Shown: positions 15,029 through 23,485 of the stretch, piece by piece
Numbering within the stretch: position 1 is the first letter of the stretch
Layout of the letters: each line of letters starts with the position of its first letter
Source: Bacillota bacterium
Lineage (GTDB): Bacteria > Bacillota > Clostridia > Lachnospirales > Lachnospiraceae
Reading direction: 5' to 3'
NCBI GenBank assembly: GCA_023415655.1
Contig: JAEZKD010000286.1
Span: 1 to 27,451 of the forward strand
Length of the DNA: 27,451 nt
Notes under the pieces: model-generated
Told to the model about the DNA's origin: nothing
Databases searched by the model: none
Seen by the model: the letters and a program-made list of their open reading frames with translations, nothing else
Translations under genes and position numbers: made by a program

Positions 15029-15070
15029 CATCATTTACGATATAATAGCAATTTTAAAGGGGGTAAGTAT

Positions 15071-16159
15071 TTGAAAGATAAATTATTTCGACAAGTGGAG
15101 ATATTATTAAAACATTGCTATTGCTTTGTTATGTGGGTAATTGATCTATATAAAAACACCTTGAAGCGAAGAAATTTATTGGACATTGACCCAATATATA
15201 AAAAAGAAATTCGTACCTATTGGAGAAAGTATAAGAAAAGAATTAATTTAAGAGATTATCGGTGGTATCAAAGCAAAGGAGCTTTAAAAGATGTAAGAAT
15301 GATAACGGATGCAGTGTTTCACACTAGCATAGAACCACATTATAATGATGTCACTATCTTGAAAGCATTTTCAAATAAATGTTATTTTAGTTTATTTTTC
15401 CACGGAAGTTTGGTTCCTTATACCATTGCAAAAAGAATCAATGGTGTCTATATGGATGATAATTTTAATCTACTACAGTTGAATCAAGTGATTGACTTAT
15501 GTATGAATGAGAAAGAAATTGTGATAAAACCTGCACTGGATTCAGGTGGAGGGAGAAATATCACCTTTTATACAATTAAGAATGGAGAAAATCCGAAGAA
15601 AATAGAACAATTGATCAGTAGGTATCAGTCAGATTTTGTGATACAACGAAGGCTCGTACAACATGAGGAATTAAGTAGGATCAATTCAACTTCTTTGAAT
15701 ACAGTTAGAGTACAATCATTTTTGTTTCATGGAAAAGTATATATTTTGTCCTTTCTTCTACGATGCGGACAAAAAGGTGCAAACGTTGATAATTTAAGCA
15801 GAGGTGGAATCTCCGTGTCCATTGATCAATTTGGACGTTTTTTCCCAATTGGATACGACGATCTTGGCAACCAATATAGAAAACACCCTAGTGGATATGT
15901 GTTTGAGGGTAAGCGTATGCCTGGATATGAAAAAATAATAGAATGTGTAAAAAAACTACACCCACGTTTTCCAAACTTCGGATTCATTGGATGGGATATT
16001 GCGGTCAATCAGGATAGTGAACCTGTGATTGTAGAATTTAATTTAATCGATACGTGTATTCAAGCTGGTCAAATAGCGAATGGCCCATTGTTTCAAGAGC
16101 TAACCGATGAAGTTCTTGATGAAGTATTCCATAAAAAAAGAAAAAGGTGTCAAAGATGA
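15071..16159 (+). CDS. Sugar-transfer-associated ATP-grasp protein
   Basis: A 362-residue protein of the ATP-grasp family found in polysaccharide loci (ATPgrasp_ST). Visible parts are the phosphate-binding stretch VIKPALDSGGGRNI (151-164), NSTSLNTVRVQSF (205-217), GFIGWDIAV (304-312) and the metal-binding VEFNLIDTCIQ (321-331). A hydrophobic patch near 12-28 may touch the membrane. The reaction is unproven for the family; ATP-driven ligation of a carboxylate to an amine is the general chemistry. It begins at TTG, 8 bases after AAAGGGGG. It is only distantly like the TupA-type protein before it, so two different ligases lie side by side. Its stop overlaps the next start (ATGA). Confidence 0.87.
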   Translation: MKDKLFRQVEILLKHCYCFVMWVIDLYKNTLKRRNLLDIDPIYKKEIRTYWRKYKKRINLRDYRWYQSKGALKDVRMITDAVFHTSIEPHYNDVTILKAFSNKCYFSLFFHGSLVPYTIAKRINGVYMDDNFNLLQLNQVIDLCMNEKEIVIKPALDSGGGRNITFYTIKNGENPKKIEQLISRYQSDFVIQRRLVQHEELSRINSTSLNTVRVQSFLFHGKVYILSFLLRCGQKGANVDNLSRGGISVSIDQFGRFFPIGYDDLGNQYRKHPSGYVFEGKRMPGYEKIIECVKKLHPRFPNFGFIGWDIAVNQDSEPVIVEFNLIDTCIQAGQIANGPLFQELTDEVLDEVFHKKRKRCQR

Positions 16160-17253
16160 TCAGAATATTGATTGTTCCTACGGTTGGTTTAAGTTTATAT
16201 GGAATTACCAATAGCATAATGAACTATTATCGCAATATGGATAAGTCTGATTTTAGGATTGATTTTGTGAATCCAGCAATTGCACCGAAACGATTAAAAA
16301 AGGAGATAAAGGCGAATGGCGGAAGAGTGTATGAAGTTGTAATGAGAAACTACAGACCACTTCAGTATATGGGATATTTGGCAAGGATAATAAACAAGGG
16401 GAACTATGATATCATACACTGTCATGGAAATAGTGCAACACTTGCAGTGGAACTCATAGTTGCAAAGCTATGTAAGGTTAAGGTTCGAATCGCACATTGC
16501 CATAACAGCACGTGTGATCATAAGATAATTCATTACATACTTAAGCCACTTTTTAATCATAGCTTAACTCACGCTTTTGCTTGTAGCGAAAAAGCAGGAA
16601 CCTGGATTTATGGAAAGAAAAAATTTACAGTAATCAACAATGGGATTCCTGTAATGGATTACTTCTATCATGAAGAAATAAGAAATCAGTATCGAAAAGC
16701 GCTGGGCTATGAAGAGCATAAGGTAATTGGGCATATTGGACATTTTTCTTATCAGAAGAATCAAGAGTTCTTAATCCAAGTATTTTCTCAGCTATATAAA
16801 AGCGATAATACTTATCGACTTTTGCTGATTGGTGATGGTGATCTAAAAATGGAGTTAACAAAGCAGGTGAAAGACTTGGGATTAACGGAGGTTGTTTGCT
16901 TTTATGGGGAAACACTAGAGGTACCCAATCTCTTACAGGCAATGGATATCTTTGTATTTCCTTCTAGATTTGAAGGTTTAGGAATTGCTGTTATAGAAGC
17001 TCAATCTTCAGGGTTACCTTGTATTGTTTCAGATGCAATTCCTCAAGAGGCAAAAGTCACCGACTTAATTCATTATCTTAGTTTAACTGATTCTATTGAT
17101 CTTTGGGTAGATACAATTGTTAAGTTGAATGAATTTGAGCGAAAAGGTAATGGATTGAGAGTTCAAGATGTAATGAAGCAATCCAATTATAACATCCAGA
17201 ATGAAGTAGGGAAATTACAAAACTTATATTATGAGTTTGTAAAGAAGACGTGA
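16156..17253 (+). CDS. Glycosyltransferase family 4 (EpsF-like)
   Basis: A 365-residue GT-B retaining glycosyltransferase that adds a sugar to the lipid-linked repeat unit on the cytoplasmic side. The N-terminal acceptor domain shows VGLSLYGITNSI and DIIHCHGNSATLAVELI; the C-terminal donor domain shows GHIGHFSYQKNQEFLI, LLIGDGDL and the EX7E motif (Glu273 and Glu281 in FEGLGIAVIEAQSSGLP). It resembles EpsF and other capsule GT4 enzymes. Start ATG 16156 overlaps the stop of the ATP-grasp gene and has AAGGTG 8 bases upstream; a GTG at 16147 is a less likely start. Sugar and linkage are unknown. Confidence 0.92.
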   Translation: MIRILIVPTVGLSLYGITNSIMNYYRNMDKSDFRIDFVNPAIAPKRLKKEIKANGGRVYEVVMRNYRPLQYMGYLARIINKGNYDIIHCHGNSATLAVELIVAKLCKVKVRIAHCHNSTCDHKIIHYILKPLFNHSLTHAFACSEKAGTWIYGKKKFTVINNGIPVMDYFYHEEIRNQYRKALGYEEHKVIGHIGHFSYQKNQEFLIQVFSQLYKSDNTYRLLLIGDGDLKMELTKQVKDLGLTEVVCFYGETLEVPNLLQAMDIFVFPSRFEGLGIAVIEAQSSGLPCIVSDAIPQEAKVTDLIHYLSLTDSIDLWVDTIVKLNEFERKGNGLRVQDVMKQSNYNIQNEVGKLQNLYYEFVKKT

Positions 17254-17273
17254 TTTAAGTATTAGGAGTAAAT

Positions 17274-18413
17274 ATGAATTGCAGGAAGAAGAAAGAAGGA
17301 TCAAATGTTAGCTTATTACAGTTAAACAAATCAGATTTAGAATATTACTTATTTTTTATTATTATCGAAATAGCAGAAGCCATCAATAAGGGATCAAGTA
17401 ATCAAACGGTATTTCTTTTTTCAATTGTTGCAATTGTATTTCTATTATATAAACTGATTTCTACCCAATATAGCTACCTAGAACTATTTTTTGTCATGGT
17501 GTTAGGCGGATTAAGTATCATGATATTTTTAAATACAAAAAAGCTTGGTGGGATACTTAGTATGATTGCATTGCTAGGGTTAAAAGGTGTTGATCCAAAA
17601 AAGTTATTAAAATTATGCTTATATCTTCGCTCTCTTTCCTTTGCTATCGTGGTAGGTCTTACTTCATTCGGAGTAATACAAAATACAAAGCTAATTCATA
17701 TTAGGGGTGACGATAGTGTAGTAAGGTATAGTATGGGATTTTCGCATCCCAATCAATTTCACTTAGCATTTATTATTTTATTGTTATTATGTATGTACTT
17801 TTATTTTGAAAAACTCAATATCATACATATTTTAGTATTTTCCGTACTAAATCTATTCGTTTATTCAAAGTCTTTTAGTAGAACCTCGTGTATTATAGGA
17901 TTTTTTGCTATTTTTATGATGTTATGGTTTAAAAGTAAGGTATTTTTGAAACTAAAAAATATGATTTGCTATAGTATATTACCCTTAGGCTTTGCCGTTA
18001 GCATCCTTCCATCCTTGTTCTATGATAAGATTGCGATGATTCGAACGATTGATCGCTTATTACAATGGAGAATCACATTTAGTAGATATTATCTAGAGAA
18101 GTATGAAGTCAAACTGTTTGGTAATAATCTACACAATGATTCCATTGTCTTAGATAGTGGTTACATTGAATTGATTGTTAATTATGGTCTTGTTTTTACA
18201 ATTCTTTATGTCATTGCTTTTTACATTTTGATTCATCGATTTGTAAAACAAGAAAAGTATAAGGAACTTTTATTGATTGTATGTTTCTTATGTTATGGTA
18301 TTACTGAGGCATTTATACCGAATTTATTTGCTAATGTATCCATGATTTTTATTGGGGAATTGATATTTCCTACAAAGGAAAGGGAGAGTGTCACCAAAAT
18401 ATCAATAAATTAA
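17274..18413 (+). CDS. Wzy-like polysaccharide polymerase
   Basis: A 379-residue integral membrane protein with about ten hydrophobic helices. It has the layout of Wzy/EpsG-type polymerases, which link flipped repeat units on the outer face of the membrane. The segment YSMGFSHPNQFHLAFIIL (about 152-169) is a feature shared by many Firmicute Wzy proteins, and the large extracytoplasmic loop near residues 260-300 contains the FGNNLHNDSIVLDSGYI stretch usual before the last helices. AGGAG lies 5 bases before the ATG. Polymerases diverge quickly, so assignment rests on topology, the HPNQ motif and its place between a glycosyltransferase and a flippase. Confidence 0.85.
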   Translation: MNCRKKKEGSNVSLLQLNKSDLEYYLFFIIIEIAEAINKGSSNQTVFLFSIVAIVFLLYKLISTQYSYLELFFVMVLGGLSIMIFLNTKKLGGILSMIALLGLKGVDPKKLLKLCLYLRSLSFAIVVGLTSFGVIQNTKLIHIRGDDSVVRYSMGFSHPNQFHLAFIILLLLCMYFYFEKLNIIHILVFSVLNLFVYSKSFSRTSCIIGFFAIFMMLWFKSKVFLKLKNMICYSILPLGFAVSILPSLFYDKIAMIRTIDRLLQWRITFSRYYLEKYEVKLFGNNLHNDSIVLDSGYIELIVNYGLVFTILYVIAFYILIHRFVKQEKYKELLLIVCFLCYGITEAFIPNLFANVSMIFIGELIFPTKERESVTKISIN

Positions 18414-18441
18414 GAGGAATATGATAGATAGGAGGAATCCA

Positions 18442-19869
18442 ATGAAAGAAAGAATGAATCATTTCATCATAAATTTCTCTTATACATTAGTAGCCAATAT
18501 AGTCTCATTTCTCATATCCGTAGTCATCATTGCCATTGTTCCCAAAGTATTAGGGGTAACTGAATATGGATATTTTCAGCTTTATTGTTTTTACACTTCT
18601 TTTGTTATTTTTTTTCATCTTGGTTTACCAAATGGTATCTACCTAAGATACGGTGGCAAAGAATATGCAGACATAAAGAAAAGCATACTTACAGTACAAT
18701 TATGGATGATGATGTTATATTCCAGCTTTATTGCATCCGTAGGTAGTATCATAATTATGCTTACCATGGAAAATGAAAATAAAAGATATCTATTAATTAT
18801 GACCTGTCTCTGTGGGTTACTAGTATTACCCCGTGATTTTATTTTGCTTACGTTGCAAGCAACGAATCGAATCAAGGATTATGTAAAGGCAACCATAATT
18901 GATCGAGTTGTATACATAGGAATTATTATTATTTTTTTATTATTTGGGGATAGAAAGTATTCATTATTAGTGAAAGCTGATCTCATTGGGAAAGCAATTG
19001 CACTCCTTTGGCTGATCTATCTATGCAAAGATATGGTAATCCAAAAAGTAAGCAATCTCTGGGAGGGAATTTTAGAAGCCAGAAGGAACCTATCTGCTGG
19101 AAGTAAAATTATGGCCTCGAATATTGCAGACATGCTAATTATAGGGATGATACGTATCGGGATAGAAAAAAACTGGGATATTGAAACTTTTGGAAAAGTG
19201 TCCTTAACACTTAGTTTATCGAACCTTATGATGATTGTAATCAATGCGATAAGCCTTGTGATCTATCCAATTCTTAGAAGAGCTAAGGGAGAGGTAATAT
19301 CAAAAGTCTATGGTATTCTACGAAATATATTGATGATCCCGTTACTAGGTTCCCTCATTGTATATTATCCTATGAAGGAGCTGTTTGTTCTATGGTTACC
19401 AAGATATGCAGACAGTTTAACATACATAGCATTACTTTTTCCAATCTGCATCTATGAAAGTAAGATGACAATGTTAGTAAATACTTACTTAAAAAATATA
19501 AGAAAAGAAAAATGGATTTTAATAGTAAATCTGATTGCTTTATTTTTTAGCTTTATTACTTCAATGATATCAATTTTCCTTTTGAATAACTTAACATTAA
19601 CGATTATTTCTTTGGTAATTATATTGGCTTTTCGCTGTATTTTCGCTGAAATTTTATTATCAAGATGGATTCACATTCAGATACGAAAGGATATTATATT
19701 AGAATTATTGCTGTGTGTTGTTTTTATGACGACAGGATGGTTCCTTCAGAGCATCTTAAGTACATTGATATATACAGCATGTTACCTAATGTATTTATTC
19801 ATTAAGAAAAACGACATGTTGGTTGCAATATTAGAAATCAAAAATGTAATGAAAGACATTCGTAATTGA
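18442..19869 (+). CDS. Wzx-type polysaccharide flippase
   Basis: A 475-residue membrane protein of the MOP/MATE superfamily with about 12-14 helices, expected to flip the undecaprenyl-linked repeat unit across the membrane. The opening NFSYTLVANIVSFLISVV followed by VPKVLGVTEYGYFQLYCFY (the GxxxYGxFxL pattern) is characteristic of polysaccharide flippases. The start is the ATG at 18442, which has AGGAGG 6 bases upstream; the ATG at 18421 lacks one. It follows the polymerase directly and precedes the UDP-glucose dehydrogenase. Confidence 0.9.
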   Translation: MKERMNHFIINFSYTLVANIVSFLISVVIIAIVPKVLGVTEYGYFQLYCFYTSFVIFFHLGLPNGIYLRYGGKEYADIKKSILTVQLWMMMLYSSFIASVGSIIIMLTMENENKRYLLIMTCLCGLLVLPRDFILLTLQATNRIKDYVKATIIDRVVYIGIIIIFLLFGDRKYSLLVKADLIGKAIALLWLIYLCKDMVIQKVSNLWEGILEARRNLSAGSKIMASNIADMLIIGMIRIGIEKNWDIETFGKVSLTLSLSNLMMIVINAISLVIYPILRRAKGEVISKVYGILRNILMIPLLGSLIVYYPMKELFVLWLPRYADSLTYIALLFPICIYESKMTMLVNTYLKNIRKEKWILIVNLIALFFSFITSMISIFLLNNLTLTIISLVIILAFRCIFAEILLSRWIHIQIRKDIILELLLCVVFMTTGWFLQSILSTLIYTACYLMYLFIKKNDMLVAILEIKNVMKDIRN

Positions 19870-19911
19870 ATTAGGTTATTGAAATCATCGATTGAGAAAA
19901 GAGGCAAATGG

Positions 19912-21225
19912 ATGGATATCGTTGTCGTTGGAACAGGTTATGTAGGTTTAGTAGCAGGTGTTTGTTTTGCCGAGATTGGACATCGAGTAACATGCGTTGA
20001 TATTGAGTCTAGAAAGATTGATATGATAAATTCAGGGAAATCACCGATATATGAACCGAATTTAGAAGAACTGATGATTAAGAATTGTAAATCAGGTAAG
20101 TTAACGGCTACGTCGGATTACTTACAAGCATATAAAGAGGCCAAAATAATTTTTATTGGAGTTGGAACACCTGATGCTAATGATGGATCTGCGGATTTAT
20201 CCTATCTAGAAGCTGCACTCATTCAGATTGCACAATGTGTGACAAAGGATTGCCTAGTAGTTATAAAATCAACGGTACCTGTAGGAACCAATGATAAGGC
20301 AGAGCAACTGATGATGAAATACAAGACTCATGATGTGGTAATTGAAGTAGCTAGTAATCCAGAATTCCTGTCACAAGGTAGGGCTTTGTATGACATGTTT
20401 CACGCTTCTCGAATTGTAATAGGTACAGCTAGTAAAAAAGCGGAAGAGTTACTACTTAGTCTCTATGAACCATTTCATATACCAATTGTATCCGTAAGTA
20501 GAAGAAGTGCTGAGATGATTAAATATGCAAGTAATTGCTTCTTAGCTATGAAATTATCCTATATCAATGAAATTGCTAACCTTTGTGAATTGTCGGGAGC
20601 TAATATAGAAGAAGTAACGCTAGGAATGTCTTACGACAATCGAATTGGGAATCATTATTTAAATGCTGGTATTGGCTATGGTGGAAGCTGCCTTCCTAAG
20701 GACACGAAAGCTTTATATCATATGGCAAGAGAATATAATTATCATCTAAAAATACTCGATGCAGTGATTTCTGTAAATGAAGAGCAGAAGACAAAATTAA
20801 TACGAATGGCAAAACAAAATAAGGAAGACTTGAAATGTAAGATTGCTGTATTGGGATTAACTTTCAAACCAAATACGGATGATTTTAGAAAAGCACCCTC
20901 CATTGATAATATAGAATTACTTTTACAAGAAGGAGCACAGATTTATGCCTATGATCCTGTTGCAGAAGAGAACATTAAAAAGCTCTATCCTACTGAAATT
21001 ATATACACAAAGACGGTACAGGAAGCAGTTACAGATGCTAAACTTTGCTTTATCTTTACAGAATGGAAGCAGATTAAGGAAATAACACCAGAGATATATA
21101 AGAAATTAATGAAGAAGGCAGTAATATATGATGGTAGAAATATATATCAGCCAAAAGATATGAAACAGTATAGCGTGACGTATTACTCCATAGGGCGTGA
21201 TGTTAACAATGAAGGAATTGATTAA
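19912..21225 (+). CDS. ugd: UDP-glucose 6-dehydrogenase
   Basis: A 437-residue cytoplasmic enzyme that oxidises UDP-glucose twice with NAD to UDP-glucuronic acid. The N-terminal Rossmann motif is GTGYVGL, the NAD site continues with VGTP, and STVPVGT and SNPEFLSQGRA follow. The catalytic cysteine is residue 260 in GYGGSCLPKDT, and the C-terminal domain has LGLTFKPNTDDFRKAPS. All key residues are present. The ATG at 19912 has AAAAGAGG 7 bases before it; a TTG at 19879 in the same frame is less likely. As the last gene of the operon, it implies that glucuronic acid or a sugar made from it is part of the polymer. The homologue in Bacillus is TuaD. Confidence 0.95.
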   Translation: MDIVVVGTGYVGLVAGVCFAEIGHRVTCVDIESRKIDMINSGKSPIYEPNLEELMIKNCKSGKLTATSDYLQAYKEAKIIFIGVGTPDANDGSADLSYLEAALIQIAQCVTKDCLVVIKSTVPVGTNDKAEQLMMKYKTHDVVIEVASNPEFLSQGRALYDMFHASRIVIGTASKKAEELLLSLYEPFHIPIVSVSRRSAEMIKYASNCFLAMKLSYINEIANLCELSGANIEEVTLGMSYDNRIGNHYLNAGIGYGGSCLPKDTKALYHMAREYNYHLKILDAVISVNEEQKTKLIRMAKQNKEDLKCKIAVLGLTFKPNTDDFRKAPSIDNIELLLQEGAQIYAYDPVAEENIKKLYPTEIIYTKTVQEAVTDAKLCFIFTEWKQIKEITPEIYKKLMKKAVIYDGRNIYQPKDMKQYSVTYYSIGRDVNNEGID

Positions 21226-21230
21226 TTGAG

Positions 21231-21267
21231 AATGAAAATAGCCCACTTGTGGTGGGCTATTTTCATT
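21231..21267. terminator. Bidirectional terminator between ugd and the Crp/Fnr gene
   Basis: Perfect 16-bp stem, arms 21231-21246 (AATGAAAATAGCCCAC) and 21252-21267, with a 5-base loop; TATTTTCATT follows the GC core on either strand. It overlaps the stop codon of the minus-strand gene. Confidence 0.85.
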
Positions 21268-21952
21268 AATTTGGTTGCTCTTGAATTTCTCTTAACGCAT
21301 CCATATCTAATATTTTTATCTTACCTCTAGAAAGAGAAACAATATTAAGACGTGCTAGGTGACTTAACATACGAGAGATTACTTCGCGAACAGAGCCTAA
21401 ATGCCTAGCAATTTGTTCATGTGTCATATGGATGGTATCCTCTTTGCTTTTGGTAGCCTCTTGAACTAAGAAGTTTGCAAGTCGGTAATCTAGACTCTGA
21501 AAAATGATATTATTAATTGCCACTAATGCTTTGGAATAGTTCTCAGAGTATAATTTATATGTATAGGCTTCAACATAGATGTTGGAATTTAACAATTTCC
21601 GATAATATGGGGAAGAGATTCGTATGACCTCACAGTCTTCCTCCACAATCATAGTAACATCAAATAACATAGATTGAAGTACGCAGGATGCAGATAGAAC
21701 ACAAGTAGAGTGAGGGTGTAGATAAAAAAGAGAAATCTCTCTCCCTTCCGTGGAAACTGTATAGATACGAATAACACCTGATTTTACAATTAGTACTCCA
21801 AGACAGTCGCGATCGACGGAGTGGAGGATTTGTCCCTTTTTATAGTGATTTGTCGAAGTATAGTGAAGTAACATACTTTTCTCATGATCTAAAAGATGCT
21901 GCCAAAAAGGAAGCGCTTTTTCGAGTAGTTGATTATCTTTGTTTGATAACAT
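21266..21952 (-). CDS. Crp/Fnr-family transcription regulator
   Basis: A 228-residue regulator with a cyclic-nucleotide-binding-like beta-roll (about 30-115), a long dimer helix (about 125-150) and a Crp-type winged helix (MTHEQIARHLGSVREVISRMLSHL, then SRGKIKILD). The recognition helix carries Arg189, Glu190 and Arg194 in the spacing of E. coli CRP Arg180, Glu181 and Arg185, which predicts TGTGA half-sites. It lacks the N-terminal cysteine cluster of FNR, so no 4Fe-4S sensor, but has Cys84 and Cys90 in the sensor roll. GGAGGTGA lies before the ATG. It is divergent from ccdA, with a matching palindrome between them. The effector is unknown. Confidence 0.92.
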   Translation of the reverse strand: MLSNKDNQLLEKALPFWQHLLDHEKSMLLHYTSTNHYKKGQILHSVDRDCLGVLIVKSGVIRIYTVSTEGREISLFYLHPHSTCVLSASCVLQSMLFDVTMIVEEDCEVIRISSPYYRKLLNSNIYVEAYTYKLYSENYSKALVAINNIIFQSLDYRLANFLVQEATKSKEDTIHMTHEQIARHLGSVREVISRMLSHLARLNIVSLSRGKIKILDMDALREIQEQPN

Positions 21953-21975
21953 AATAAATCACCTCCATTTCAATT

Positions 21976-22004
21976 ATTATAACTGAATTTGGCAATAAAT
22001 GCAA
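21976..22004 (-). promoter_or_regulatory. Promoter of the Crp/Fnr gene
   Basis: On the minus strand, TTGCAT (21999-22004), a 17-base spacer and perfect TATAAT (21976-21981). The Crp-like palindrome is centred about 47 bases upstream of the expected start, so autoregulation is possible. Confidence 0.65.
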
Positions 22005-22008
22005 TCAA

Positions 22009-22024
22009 TGTGACATAGGTCACT
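22009..22024. promoter_or_regulatory. Crp/Fnr-type operator
   Basis: TGTGACATAGGTCACT is a TGTGA-N6-TCACT palindrome, one base off the classic Crp half-site pair. It lies between the Crp/Fnr gene and ccdA and ends at the first base of the likely ccdA -35. Confidence 0.75.
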
Positions 22025-22052
22025 TACATAACTAAACTCATACTGATACGAT
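22024..22052 (+). promoter_or_regulatory. Probable promoter of the ccdA-tlpA operon
   Basis: TTACAT (22024-22029), a 17-base spacer and TACGAT (22047-22052). Both elements are imperfect, as expected for an activated promoter; the operator centre is about 42 bases before the predicted start. Confidence 0.5.
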
Positions 22053-22073
22053 AGGATAGAAAGGGGGAAGCTT

Positions 22074-22733
22074 ATGCAATTCTTAATTACATTTTTAGAA
22101 GGGATAATTACCTTTATATCTCCGTGTTTACTTCCAATGCTTCCAGTGTATGTATCGTACTTTTCTGGAAATCAAAAGAATACAAAAACAACTGTTAGAA
22201 ATTCGCTTGGTTTTGTTGCAGGATTTTCTGTCGTTTTTATTATCCTTGGTGCATTTGCAGGTACAGTAGGTAGTGCATTAAGACAACATCAAACCATGGT
22301 AAATGTAATCACAGGGTTGATTGTTATCTTTTTTGGTCTCAACTATGTTGGATTGTTAAAGTTTCGCTTTTTTCAAAACACAAAACGTTTTCAATATATA
22401 GGTAAGGGTGGAATTCTTTCCTCATTTATATTTGGAATCGTTTTTTCCATTGGATGGACTCCTTGTGTTGGAGCCTTTTTAGGATCTGCACTTATGATGG
22501 CATCCTTAAAAGCATCGATGCTTGAAGGTATCTTACTTCTTGTTACGTATTCACTTGGACTTGGAATTCCGTTTGTTTTAAGTGCATTGTTATTGACAAA
22601 ATTAACAGATACATTCGATTGGATTAAAAAGAACTATCAAACAATTACTCGTATTTCAGGTATTTTCTTAATTCTTGTTGGTATTTTAATGGCAACAGGA
22701 AGAATGGGATATTTATTGGCATTATTAAGTTAG
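22074..22733 (+). CDS. ccdA: CcdA-type thiol-disulfide transporter
   Basis: A 219-residue six-helix membrane protein of the CcdA/short-DsbD family. It passes electrons from cytoplasmic thioredoxin to thiol proteins outside the membrane through two cysteines: Cys18 in ISPCLLPMLP and Cys131 in GWTPCVGA, both present. AAAGGGGG lies just before the ATG. The next gene, a thioredoxin-like protein, starts 11 bases after the stop and is the natural acceptor. No cytochrome c maturation genes are nearby, so general reduction of exported proteins or oxidative defence is a likelier task than haem attachment. Confidence 0.95.
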   Translation: MQFLITFLEGIITFISPCLLPMLPVYVSYFSGNQKNTKTTVRNSLGFVAGFSVVFIILGAFAGTVGSALRQHQTMVNVITGLIVIFFGLNYVGLLKFRFFQNTKRFQYIGKGGILSSFIFGIVFSIGWTPCVGAFLGSALMMASLKASMLEGILLLVTYSLGLGIPFVLSALLLTKLTDTFDWIKKNYQTITRISGIFLILVGILMATGRMGYLLALLS

Positions 22734-22743
22734 GAGAATCAAG

Positions 22744-23364
22744 ATGAAGAAAAATAAATTAATCTTAGGGATTGTTGGAATGGTATTGCTACTTGGTGGT
22801 GCTAGTGTACTTTATAATTATCTTAAGGACGGCAAAAAGAATCAACTTGCGCAAGTTACTCCAATCATCAATGAGCCAACAACCGCGATCGAAAATCAGG
22901 ACGAATCAAACACTGCAGAGGATGCTTCTGATGAGGCTGCGAATCAACTTACTGACTTTACAGTATATGATAGTGAAGGGAATAAAGTACAGTTATCAGA
23001 TTTCGTTGGTAAACCAATTGTATTGAATTTCTGGGCTAGTTGGTGTGGTCCTTGTAAGGTTGAGATGCCTGAATTTGATGCAATGTATCAAGAAAAGAAG
23101 GATGAGATACATGTACTCATGGTAAATTTAACCGATGGCAATCGAGAGACCGTTGAAAAGGCAACCGAGTATGTAAACGAGGAAGGATTCACCTTTCCAG
23201 TGTATTTTGATAAGGATATGAGTGCAGCGATTGCATATCAGGTCTATTCGATACCAACCACCTACTTTTTTGATGAAACTGGTAGCTTAGTCACCTATGC
23301 AATGGGAACGATTAGTAAAGAGGATTTACAAACAGGGATTGATCTTATTTTGCCTCAGGACTAG
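22744..23364 (+). CDS. TlpA/ResA-like membrane-anchored thioredoxin
   Basis: A 206-residue extracytoplasmic thiol-disulfide protein. An N-terminal membrane helix (about 6-26) with no lipobox cysteine is followed by an acidic linker (about 40-70) and a thioredoxin fold with WCGPC (Cys101 and Cys104), the TlpA-type lead-in VLNFWASWCGPCKVEMP and the cis-proline at 171 in YSIPTTYFF. It should accept electrons from CcdA and reduce exported proteins. It shares the operon, and so probably the Crp/Fnr control, of ccdA. A strong terminator follows. Confidence 0.93.
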   Translation: MKKNKLILGIVGMVLLLGGASVLYNYLKDGKKNQLAQVTPIINEPTTAIENQDESNTAEDASDEAANQLTDFTVYDSEGNKVQLSDFVGKPIVLNFWASWCGPCKVEMPEFDAMYQEKKDEIHVLMVNLTDGNRETVEKATEYVNEEGFTFPVYFDKDMSAAIAYQVYSIPTTYFFDETGSLVTYAMGTISKEDLQTGIDLILPQD

Positions 23365-23392
23365 ACAATATGAAGCATAGTTGATTGTAATT

Positions 23393-23445
23393 AAAAAGAC
23401 CTCTTTCTTCTAAGGCTTTAAGCCATAGAAGAAAGAGGTCTTTTT
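23393..23445. terminator. Bidirectional terminator between tlpA-like gene and prs
   Basis: Perfect 20-bp inverted repeat, arms 23393-23412 and 23426-23445, with T5 at its right end and A5 at its left, so it can stop transcription from both converging genes. Confidence 0.9.
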
Positions 23446-23485
23446 ATGCGAAACAGTGGTACAATAAACCTCTCAGATAATAGTT

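Noticed and set aside
15041..15046. TATAAT between the two ATP-grasp genes
   Set aside because: No -35 at a proper distance, and it lies in a 42-base gap of a compact operon; probably chance in AT-rich DNA.
16634..16942. 102-codon minus-strand frame inside the GT4 gene
   Set aside because: Antisense shadow of a conserved glycosyltransferase with no start signals or family.
22772..23026. 84-codon frame overlapping the TlpA-like gene
   Set aside because: The TlpA frame carries WCGPC and the thioredoxin fold; the overlapping frame shows no family and no ribosome binding site.
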